Below, piece after piece: positions 1 through 10,336 of a stretch of DNA of 22,209 nt. Origin of the DNA: Basidiobolus ranarum. Taxonomy: Eukaryota > Basidiobolomycota > Basidiobolomycetes > Basidiobolales. The translations under genes were made by a program, and so were the position numbers. Where the stretch lies: the NCBI GenBank assembly GCA_040143965.1, contig JASJQH010000191.1:1-22209 (forward strand), in the 5' to 3' direction. The notes under the pieces are model-generated. The model was not told the origin of the DNA and made no database searches. It saw nothing but the letters and a program-made list of their open reading frames with translations. Each line of letters starts with the position of its first letter. Positions within the stretch are counted from its first letter, which is position 1.

Positions 1-1950
1 GGACTGTTTTTCGAAAGAATGCAATGTAGACATACTAGAAGGATTGGAAAACTTGGGGTATGTGATAAGCGACAACCACACCTTTTATACTTTCGTGTTG
101 AGTCGGTGTTTCAACTTTTGGAAAGCGTCCCAGTCTAATGAATACCAACATGAAATCTAGATATTGGGATCACGTACTGCGGGTAGGGTGATACCAGAAG
201 ATCCCTCTCCACCTGGCCAGGACCGATCTTGTATCCGGATCCAATGGAACGTATCAGGGCAATTTACTCCATATTCCTTCATGATTTGGTACTAAAGTTA
301 TACTCGGCCTACTATGATGTGTCCCAACCGCATAATCAACAGATATGTCATCATCAAGGTCATCAGTAGCTTTGTATGTAGAGAAAGTATATCTCACTAA
401 TACCATTAGAGCCATACAGGAGATCTGGAAAAATACCGGGTCAAGCCGAGCTTGATCGGCGCAATTGTTCGGATCGGCGTATGGGAGATTGAGATCGCTT
501 ACCTTCTCAATGGAATTCCCTGTTACCCAGGCCATTGATCCCTTCTCATAGAAGATTGAGTTCAGGAGTAATTATGCAGAAAGGGTCAAAGGAAGGTTTA
601 GATTGAATTGGGACAAACCTTATTTTCCTGTGGTACATCTGGATATGAATTCTATTTCATCCAAGTTCCACATGCTAAGAAAGAAATGACTGAGGGTCAT
701 CAATGGGATCAAATGATGCGAGACAAACTTAAGCTTTATTTGTGTAACGGCGTATTTTCCACAACACTCAAAAGATCTATGCTAATAGGCGCTAAGCCCT
801 GTTTTGAATTATACTAATACTTGGTGATGGTAGCACTTTACCGCGTACATTATTGGTTTAAGAAGAATAGGAGATACTTTTGTAGGAGTCTCGGCAAACT
901 TGAGTAATTTCAAAACACCTTCACACATCTCCGTTCCTGCGAATAAACGAAATACAGTAAGGTGGACCTTCCTATCTCCTAAACTTTGGGACATTCATCT
1001 CAAGGGAGTTTGAGCCAATTTTTTTCTTCCGGTGTGTCATGACATAGCTAACTTTGAACCATTTGATACTTAACAAGTCCTCAATCAGAAGAAGGATTCA
1101 ACTATTTTTGATGAAGTCGTGTCTAATTCATTGCATCCCTTTCTAGCAACGCACGTTAATGACTTTAAACCAGTTATTGTATCAATCCTCAGAATCCAGT
1201 GCCTATAGTGCCGTTTGTTGATACTTTGATAAAGAGATGGCTTCTGGGAGACTTCGACTTGCCGGATGAAAGATACGACTCGCTACATTAGCTGATGCAA
1301 CGGGTAGAGTTAAGTTAAAAAGGATGACTCCTTGCAGCATGCCCGGATGCACTGCTAACAAGGGCCAAGAAATGGCAACAATATTGTTGTACAGCCTCTC
1401 CTGTATTCCCGAGATCAATCCTTTTTAATCTGCAGTATAACAGTTTACCATTACACTAGGCTATACATCTGCAGATAGGTTAACACAACCAAAGCCTATT
1501 CGTAACCGTAATCCTTACTATTAGGTATCTGGGAGATATCATTCGGATTGTGTTGGGAATATGATGGTATAGCAGTATGAAGTGATGCTTTCTGAAATGC
1601 GCATCGATTCGTACCTAAACACTGAAATTTATTTCTTATCAACTAGGAGCTTGAAATGGATCTTCGTTTATGCTAGTATCGAGTCTGCTGAGGTACCCCC
1701 TTGACATAGCATGAAGAAGAAATTTTGAGTCACAAGAAAGAGGCTTGCTTTTCTTGGGCTCTAAATGGAATAGTTGTTTTCTAGAGCTTGCCAAGTGTCT
1801 CTCTAGCCAAGCACATTGATTTGCACAGGCTGATATAGGCGTACAGAAGGTGTACAGGCCATCTTAGTAACTACCCTAAGTATTAATGGAGATAGATAGG
1901 ATATATATAGATTTCACTTAAGCATTGCTTAATTAAACGCCCAATTATGC
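1..1950. other. No supportable gene; CpG-normal region
   Basis: I see no gene I can support here. The longest frames are 93 codons on the minus strand (254-535) and about 70 codons elsewhere. Such lengths are expected by chance at this base composition, and none shows a recognisable motif. One frame is open from base 2 to about 160 and could be the end of something outside the window, but it carries no recognisable domain. CpG dinucleotides occur at a moderate rate, unlike the next block. No tRNA or rRNA signature was seen. Confidence 0.55.
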
Positions 1951-4900
1951 ACGGGATCATTTCTATTATGGCCAAATATTACTTGGCACAAATGCAGCAT
2001 ATTTTGAACCATTATTTGAGAGCTCTCTGCAGCTTTATTAACATTTCTAACCAATCTCAGATTACCCCAAAGCATATGATTGTGCTCTCATATCCTCTGT
2101 ATGGCTTGTGTTTAGTGCATTTCTACAAAAGTTCGCTATTTTTAGTACTACAAAATCTATACTCCAACAGCAACTCTTCACTTCCCACGTTATTTCAAGC
2201 TTCTCAAACTCGTGCCACCAAAATCCAATACCAATTCAGGTATTTCCATCCACGATGTCTTATCCAGCACTCTCTTTGTACACAAGCATCAAGTTCTCTG
2301 AAATTGTCCGATATTCAATTAGTATTTTGGTTTGAGAGAGGCCAGAATAGGCAGCCTTGCAATCTTATTCCCCATTGATGTATATTTGAAGCATCAGCAA
2401 CATTCATGAGTGAGCTTGTAGATGAATTGCATATCTATTTCTGGTTACTTTCCGGTTAGAATAGATCATTGGGCGGATTCCAAAATGAGTTTAAATGTGT
2501 ACAACATGCCTTGAAAAATTACACATGCGTGCTTGAGCTTATGGTGGCCATAAGATTTGAAATATCCTAACCCTTTACCTTTTCAGCAGAACACTTATTG
2601 ATATAACTTACCAATAGGATAATATCCAATTTTATATCGTTAAATGAATTCCAAATACCATCATGATGAATACTAGCTGAAAAAGGTTAGGCATCAGTTC
2701 AACAGAATACTCTTGTATTATCCCATAGTGGTTTGAATAGAGTATATGCTTTGGAATATAGAGAAATTGTCAATATTTGGATTCAGTGTGAGAAAGGATT
2801 GCATAAGTGTTTTCCAAAAACATACAAAGTTGCCTAACTTGAAATATCTTCAATTTATTTGAGAATCTATATAGTCTTCTTCCAGATCTAACAAATCATA
2901 TGGCCCATTGTTGAGGTTAACTATCTTTATTATACTTGTAAACCCTGTCTTAGCCAAACTATCCTCTTTACTGCATCTGAGGTAGCTAACATTATTTAGT
3001 CAACTACTACTGAACTCAAAGTTAGGAATAATTGTTATTGCCAATTATCAATCAATCATCCATATCAGTTATCATACCCAATAGTCCTTTCTGGTTTCTA
3101 TTTAAATTCCCAGTGTTACAAGCTGAAAATTCATTTTTCTCTCTTGGTGCTATTGTTTTTCCTTTCCCTATGATCTTTATTACTTCATCAATTAGTATTC
3201 CTTTTGTATGGAACTCATTATATGACATTGCTATGAATAGTAAAATTAATACTGGTTTTCTAGCATTGATATAGTACCAAAAACTGTTACCCTATGAGTT
3301 ATATCTTAGTCATAGGACACCTTTGCTACAATCATGACACATATTAGTATGTAGCAACTTCAAGGATGTCTTTGGCTTAAATAATGGTAGACCATTGCAC
3401 ATGACTGCTTTTCCATTTAGGCAAGATGTAGAATATTCTGTCACTCTTCTTTTGGATGCAAATGTGAGCCTAAAGTTTTAGAACTTATTTGTAGATATAC
3501 CAATACTTGACAGGAATTGAAGAAATGAGTGTACATAGAGTATTCATCCTATTAATGAATACATATAACCAAAGATTATATAGTTATTACCAGAACATTG
3601 CTTGCAATACTAAGAGCTATGCCTGAACATATGTATGAAATATAATTACCATACTCTTACACCATAGGAAATATTATCTTGTATTTAATAATAACTGAAC
3701 ATTTTGGCTCACTTAATTGTGATGAATATGCCAGAAGCAAGAAAGCAACATGTCAATAGCTCATGTATTCTGAGTAGGAACATCATTATATCTATATACT
3801 AAGTTTGTCTCATTACCTCTGTTTACCTGTTGTATCATATTACACAAACTCCAGCATATTGCAAACATTTGATTTACTTCTCTGCTACATAGATTGCCCT
3901 AACATGTTACAAAAAAACCAACTAAAGCAATAACACCAGTAACATAATCTATCCTCATCATAAGCAGATCCTACAGTAAACATATAGAAACCAAAAAATG
4001 ATATGTATTCAAAACATTTGTGCAAGCAAAATGCACCATTGTAGAACAGATCTTGAGCACTCCAGAATATGAACCTCAACCTTAGCAGTTCTTGTACTGT
4101 TCATGTGTATCAGAAATATGTTTAAGTATTGAGATGAGGAATATATAACCTATTAGTGCTATCTAACTTAGCTATTAAAAGTGAAATATGGAAGAAAATA
4201 CATATGGATCTAACTACTGCCATGGAGACAGGACCTATTCAAAATATGCTCACACTATATGAGTTACTTTCCAAGTTAATTAAAAATATTATTGTTAATT
4301 TTGATCTCAGTTATAGGACAGTATATATAGGTGAAACTAGCTTATATAATCTATATATATATATATGAATAGTAATATTTCCAGACCAATATAATTATTG
4401 GGTAAAAAGGAGCTTTATGCAAGAAATTTCAAGATATGGAGGTATAGTTGGGCAGCTATAGTATTTTATATGTTGAAACTAGCATTACCAAAGCACTTAT
4501 GTAGTCATATAGACAGGTACTTAGTTATCTTATAGCTCACTGAGATATCACCCATTATTCTTAATCAGAATCTACTTGGAATATTTTCACTAGCCTAGAA
4601 GTTCTCAGATATATGGATTTTAAAAATTGTACTGGAGGCACGAAGCTTTGCACACATGTTTCTGGAGCCTTGCTTAGCACAGTCTATATGCTTGTTTGCC
4701 ACATTTTGAATGAGGTATAAAGGTCAACTCTCTACCAAATAAATCTACAAGTAAAAACCACCAATTTCTCTAGTCTTCAAATTCACTTCCAACTGACTCC
4801 CAAAATACTTCAATACTATATTGCAGGCATTAGAAGTATCTCTAGTTTGGAGTAATCAAAGCAACAAACAATAGGTTAATATTTACGCCACCTATGCAAA

Positions 4901-6830
4901 TGAAATGAGCAATTTCAGGGTCAATTTCGAAGACTTAAAAGTTAAATCATGTCAATACCTATGTATGTCGACTTTCTGAGTTGTTGCCAAATGACCAATT
5001 AGGCTAATACAAGTCTATGCCTATGGCATATTTCTTGGTCACAAATTAGGGCCTTACTAGTTAGCTATATAATATGTTCACAAAATAATAATAGCTTGTA
5101 TATTAGCAAAATTATGAAATGTTTTGCAGATTTAACCACCTTTAATAGATTATTTGGTGTTCTCATTCACATTGATATAAAAGTATATATAAAACCAACA
5201 CAAATTTTTGGTTTAGTGTGTGTCTGACTCAGTTCAGTATTAACTTCTGATTGCTTTCAAAGCCCAGTGTATTTGGCATTTAGAGAACACCAAACCTAGC
5301 TGCCTAGCATGCTCTAAGCACTTCGACAGTAATTTCAAGAATGTTGACACCTAGACTAAACTATATAGATATTAGGAAGTACATGAGCTAGGAAAGTACT
5401 CAAGCCAGCTTCATTCAAAATATGAATTCAGGATCACACAACAAATATGACTTGATCATGACATATTCCACTTGTCCATCCTCTTGACCAAGCATACTTA
5501 GTACTACTATCTTCCTACTCTTAAGATACTTAGGTATTAATGCCAACTAATCTACCTACTTCTATCATAACGTGTCATACAATCATTTTTTATACATTCT
5601 GCTACTAAATAGTCATTTGTGGTTTATCATCCATACTGATCTAATTGTAATGTTTTTGCCACTTGCTAATACCTGCATTATTACTTCTTTCATAGCTTTT
5701 CTCTTATAGATCCAATAATTAAATTTCTGGGCTATTGTTAACCTAAATTGCTATGGGAAGTAGAAATAGAACATACCATATCATTCACTTAACTATGGGT
5801 CCTAGTAACAACTATCTTCTCTATCAATACCAAGTGTTCCTGAACAAATCTTTTATACATTTACCAGTATGACTCTGTGAGCCTGGTATTTTAGTGTTCA
5901 CGATGCAGCCAGCCCACATACCTAGCTAACCATCTCCCTATCTGGATATAGCAATTCTTTGATATTGTCAAAACTCATATTAGTTGCTATCTACTCCCAT
6001 AATATCTCCTCTTTGAACAGTTCAAGATTTTGCACTCAACCGTGGTTCCTATCAAGTTTATTGCATGAACTTGCATCACTTTAATTGCCACAGCTAGAAA
6101 TCCCATACCTTTTCAAGAACTACCTCCATGGAAACAAAATCAGTGCTCTCAGTGGTTGCTATTCCCACAGGTGTTCATCTTGTGACAAGCTTAATGAAGC
6201 CAGTCATAGAGTAAGGTTATCAACACTTTTAGTAAAACTCATAATCCATCAGATATTTGTAAAGTATACTGTACAGATAAATGTTCCTCTGATTTGGATT
6301 TGAATATATACACTTTCAGATTAGCTGCCGAAATAACCACTATGACTAAGTGCAAATTATTGACTGATTCATATTGCAATACAAACATTTTCCAAGATTG
6401 GTGTTTCCTTTCCGACTCATTATCGAATCTAGCTAGAGATGATAAGCTTACTGGTAGTACACATTATGAATGTAGAAGATCAATATGAAATATTTGTCCA
6501 TGTCCTACTCGGTGATAATTCTAGTCATAAGTAATCAGTGGCTATGGCATCTGCTATATAATTTAAGGATTTTAGGGTTAAGGCAACTCTCAGACCTAGG
6601 CTTAAGAGGACTTTGTATTGTGGTAGAAAATACTGGACGCACCTTTTAGCTTAATGGGATAGAACATTTGCTATTTTGTATTTTCTCATCACTTTGTGAC
6701 CCATTGTGCACATTCAATAGTGTACTAAGTGTGGAGATGGCAAATGCTGAAAAGATCAATAAACGGAAATTACCAGCCTGCTGTGCAAAGTATTAGGTAA
6801 CTGTGAGATAGTTACTCACCCACACTACTT
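1951..6830. other. AT-rich, CpG-depleted gene-free block
   Basis: This stretch of about 4.9 kb is AT-rich and has stop codons in all frames. I recognise no domain in it. By eye it holds only a handful of CpG dinucleotides, and none between the CpG at 2638-2639 and the next at 4641-4642. CpA and TpG remain abundant. The longest frame is 143 codons (1947-2378, plus), in Phe/Leu/Ser/Gln-rich low-information sequence, and I do not believe it codes. The pattern suits an old, cytosine-methylated and decayed repeat, but no terminal repeats or transposase motifs are visible. The boundaries are approximate. Confidence 0.6.
4352..4366. repeat. (TA)n microsatellite
   Basis: A short run of seven TA units plus one T lies inside the CpG-free block. 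It has no evident function. Confidence 0.9.
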
Positions 6831-6839
6831 GTCGTAGAT

Positions 6840-8428
6840 TCTTAGAACATCGAGCGCAATTTTTTTCGAGAGTTTAGGTTTTTGACTTTACTTAGAGTCA
6901 TCATTACATAGCACATTGACCGTCCTGCGGTGGATTTTCCAATCATCTGATGTTATACATATGGGAGAGTAGCGGAAAATGACCTGGTTAATTAAGTGTA
7001 TATTAGATAAGTTTAGCATTAATCTGGATAGTAATATAAAACCCGCTGACCGTGTGTTGATAAACAATGCTGGGAGAATGGGTCAAGATAGTATTCTGGG
7101 GATACCACTTAGATTACCTCGTGTCAATAGCCTCTTCTGGGTGAAGAAGACTTCTGGCTTGATTGTATATATGGGACTGATTCAGGTCGTATATCCACGA
7201 TAAAGCCTAGTTCCAAGAGTCATATGAATCGGTATTGGATGGCTGTGAATATTCAACGATGGATGGGGCAAAGATCAATTTGGTATATTTGCCATGATCC
7301 GAGTCCAAGATAAATGGATTCAATGAAGGTGGGTGATTGAAGTCTCCATCTACCCCTCCCCTATCTAAAATGATGTCAATATTCGACGCGTTTAGTATCC
7401 ATTACCTAACCACTACATAGAGAATTATCTGCCGGCTATGGACGATTAGCAGAGTCACCCAACGATGCCAACGACCAACCCAATTTTCGAAATAAAATAA
7501 GAGGTTCATTAGATCCCCTTGCTCCCATATCAGGTGTAGAGATTGATCCATCTCCGATCCACGTGAAACCGGCGTTATAAATCCTATCGCGTGTGAGCTA
7601 AGTATTTCCGAAACCAATATGGTCACACTAGTAACTTGTAATTTCCAAACTGCCCGACTGCATCAATGTCCTTGGGTATTGGGAATCTGATTAGCATATC
7701 GAAAGGTTCAAGGGTGCACTTGGGGTACGCATTTGCCGGCAACACATATCACATTGGATAAATTTCCCATACTCTGATGGTCATAGCAAGCCACTGTGAA
7801 CTCATTGAGCGTGGTGTGGGAACCAGATGTAACTTACCTCCCCTGTTTATTTTTCGGCGAGCTAGTAATACATCAAGCAACAATACATGAAGAGTGAGAT
7901 GGCCAAATTCAAAGAGTTACATTCATTTAATCATATGTAAGTGAGGCTAAACACCAAATGGACTGAATACAGTACAGCAAATCAAAATCTGAGACTCGGA
8001 TTCTTAAGGGGTGTTAGGAGGTAAAATAGAAGTCCCACATATGTCAGAAAGGGAGGGGGGTGGAGGAGTCAACATACGAGATATGTGGAAGTGAATCTCA
8101 GACAAACACTAGGTTCTCTGAATCGGTTTGGGATACGAGTGGATGACAAGAGGGAGGTAATCGGAATATATCTATGTTAGAGGGGAGGGGAGTGCTTGGA
8201 ATCGTAAGTGCATGTAAACAAAGTTCATTTGGTTTTGGTTGAAGAATAGATTTGATAATAATTCACAGAAAGGGATATGGGGTACGGGATTAATGGGGTA
8301 TTTTAACTACAAGGGGTTAAAGGGTGACGCCGATCAAGAAGATCGATCATAGTATGTAGAAGGGGAAAGGGAGGGCAGAGATTGTATATGAACACATTAG
8401 TAAAGCTTATGAAAATTCGAAGAAATGT
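6840..8428. other. Intergenic region, no supportable gene
   Basis: CpG frequency returns to near normal from about 6,850. Two frames of 74 codons (6979-7203 plus and 7402-7626 minus) are within chance length. The plus one contains INNAG, reminiscent of the NNAG motif of short-chain dehydrogenases, but nothing around it supports that family. The last 400 bases are purine-rich and are listed separately. Confidence 0.5.
8041..8380. other. Purine-rich tract with G-runs
   Basis: The plus strand is strongly purine-biased here, with repeated G-runs at about 8051-8064, 8181-8190, 8291-8320 and 8361-8376. On the minus strand this is a CT-rich tract just beyond the stop codon of the oxidoreductase. 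It may be part of that gene's 3' region, or a promoter-type pyrimidine tract for an unidentified minus-strand unit further left. Local G-quadruplex formation is possible but untested. Confidence 0.5.
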
Positions 8429-10261
8429 TCATACGCTGATGTCCATAAAATAATCAGTATCTCCAATAGAATCACGACGAAAGTCATCGATGTTGACCAC
8501 TGATCCAGTGTTACGAGCATGCTCGGCAGCGAGCACATAAAGGTGGTTTTCTATAGTTACATGTTAGAATATGGAAAGCATGAGCAATAGGTATTTCAGA
8601 AAGTATCTACCAAGAACATCTTGAGGCTCGCAAAAGACGCGACCTTGAGAATCAAAAAGGGCTACACACTCTAGAAAAAACCGGATTACACCATAGTCGC
8701 CACCTAAGATAATAAATAATCAGCATCACTCATATATAGCGTAAGAAAGTTAAGACATACTGTTTAAAGTGTCATCTTCGTGCTCGTCATCTCGGTCAGG
8801 ACGAATGATTTCACTACGACGAGTTAAGAAATCAAAATGACGAACTACATGACCATCCGCCTCTAATTCACCCAACGTCCCGAAGATTCGTATCTTACGC
8901 TCACACATGGATTCTGTACAAACGACCATAGTGAAGTTACACGTCTTACCACCATCAAACTCCATGTTAATAACCTAGCGAAACACTGGTCAACAAGGTA
9001 TACTTCTAAAGGCAATTGCACGAACCTAACATACCTGATTATCACAAGAGTCTCCTATTTCATTATCAGAGTAAGTATCATCTCTTGAATCATAGGAGCT
9101 GGCAAGACTTTCGATTTCGTCTACAGGGCTAGTGGCTCGGTGTCCCTCGGACCAAGGTGAGGTATCCAGATACATCTGCTTTGCCAAGTAGGAGCATTCC
9201 TGCTCATGGGGGCATTGTCGGCACCGAACGGAGTTTCTAATTTGGAAATTTTTTCCTTTGTACACCTTATACAAGTTTCCAAATGAGCTAACACGCCGAC
9301 ATTTGGTGCCCATGAACCAGGAGATCAGGTCGATATCATGGATATTTTTCGCCATCAACGATAGCGAATTCTCGCGTTTCTTCATCCCACTACGACTAAA
9401 AGATGGCCTAAAGTGGTAGAAGCCAATAGGCTCCATATGCTGAATACTCATGACCTCACCAATGGCACCTGAGTCGATCAACCGCTTCATTGTTCGGTTA
9501 TAAGAGCTGTGCCGTTCTGGATGGCCAACCATGAATATTACCTAAACAGTATTCAAGCATGCTGTAGTTAGCACCATAGGCTAATGAGTAAACAGTGGAG
9601 TGAACTTACGTTGTAACGAGTAGCAGCGTTCACCAAACTAAGGCACTCTTCAAGATTGAGTGGTGGTGGGTTCTCCAACATAAAATGATATCCTTTTTCT
9701 ATGAAAGCTGAAATCAATGAGTTAAGTGCTGAAGCCTCAAGAACAAAAGTAGATATGGTTAATTACCAAGTGCGGAACGATAGTGTAAGGAATCCAAGTT
9801 AGTGATGATGACAGCATCAGCAACTCGTGGCCGCATCGCAAGCTGAAATAAAAAGAACAAGTAAGTACAGCTTCAACTTAACATCATACAGTTAGGTAGG
9901 TTACCTCTTTCCAATTAGAAAAAACATTCTCTGGTGGGATATCATGGCGCTATAAATACCGTTAGAAGAAAGTAAGGTATCCAGTTTACAACAGTAACAA
10001 TACTAACCTTGGCTAAATTAAATCGGCGAAACTCAGTTGGAGAAGCCACGGCCACTACTTTCATCAAATGTGGGTTTTTAAGGGCAAAATTTGCATATAC
10101 AGAGCCCCTACGATATTGGTGAAAAGATTCATTACTTAGTGTTAAATAATATGTGACTGTGTTTGAGCCAGTGAACCCGGACTCCCTATTCACCTGTTTC
10201 CAGCCCCAATGATGCAGATAGTCACTGGTCGTTCAACAGAGACATGAGTAGATTGAAGCAT
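8429..10261 (-). CDS. Gfo/Idh/MocA-family NAD(P)-dependent oxidoreductase, 9 exons
   Basis: A 440-residue protein is encoded by nine exons: 10261-10194, 10107-10008, 9949-9905, 9842-9767, 9707-9610, 9541-9035, 8974-8761, 8703-8611 and 8550-8429. All eight introns are GT..AG and 57-86 nt long, and the frame is kept through to TGA at 8429. The N-terminal Rossmann fold has GAGNRGSVYA (19-28) and the strand ADAVIIT (79-85). The C-terminal half carries AKNIHDID (193-200), matching the K-x-x-H-D active-site region, then a small Cys cluster (C236, C239, C245). Family members oxidise or reduce sugars, inositols and similar polyols with NAD(P); the substrate here cannot be read off. Several usually conserved positions differ: the EKP cofactor motif reads E108-N109-P110, and the Cys before the catalytic His is Ile196. 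The first ATG was chosen because it directly precedes the Rossmann strand and upstream codons give no earlier in-frame ATG. The family call is secure; activity is uncertain. Confidence 0.93.
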
Positions 10262-10285
10262 TAATGTTAAGTTTCTTGAGTGTTG

Positions 10286-10336
10286 TGAAAGGGAAAAAGC
10301 AAATGCGCAAGGAGGGAAGAGAGAGGGAGCAGTCTC
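10286..10336 (-). promoter_or_regulatory. Pyrimidine-rich tract upstream of the oxidoreductase
   Basis: On the coding strand the 75 bases before the oxidoreductase ATG contain long CT runs, such as CTCCCTCTCTCTTCCCTCC. Such tracts are common in fungal core promoters and 5' leaders near transcription starts. No convincing TATA box is seen close by. The role is inferred from position and composition only. Confidence 0.4.

Noticed and set aside
254-535. 93-codon minus-strand frame with an internal GTAAGC..TTTTTCCAG intron-like segment
   Set aside because: Within chance length. The neighbouring exons that such an intron would need were not found, and the product is unrecognisable.
1947-2378. 143-codon plus-strand ATG frame
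   Set aside because: Rich in Leu, Ser, Gln and Phe with no domain. It overlaps a second open frame, so low stop density here is probably compositional. No intron signals or flanking promoter elements support it.
6979-7203. Plus-strand frame with INNAG suggesting a short-chain dehydrogenase
   Set aside because: No glycine-rich Rossmann start, no YxxxK and no continuation; a five-residue match is expected by chance.
8750-9045. Two overlapping minus-strand ORFs of 60-71 codons
   Set aside because: They are exon 7 of the oxidoreductase extended into an intron, and a read-through of intron 6 in another frame; not separate genes.
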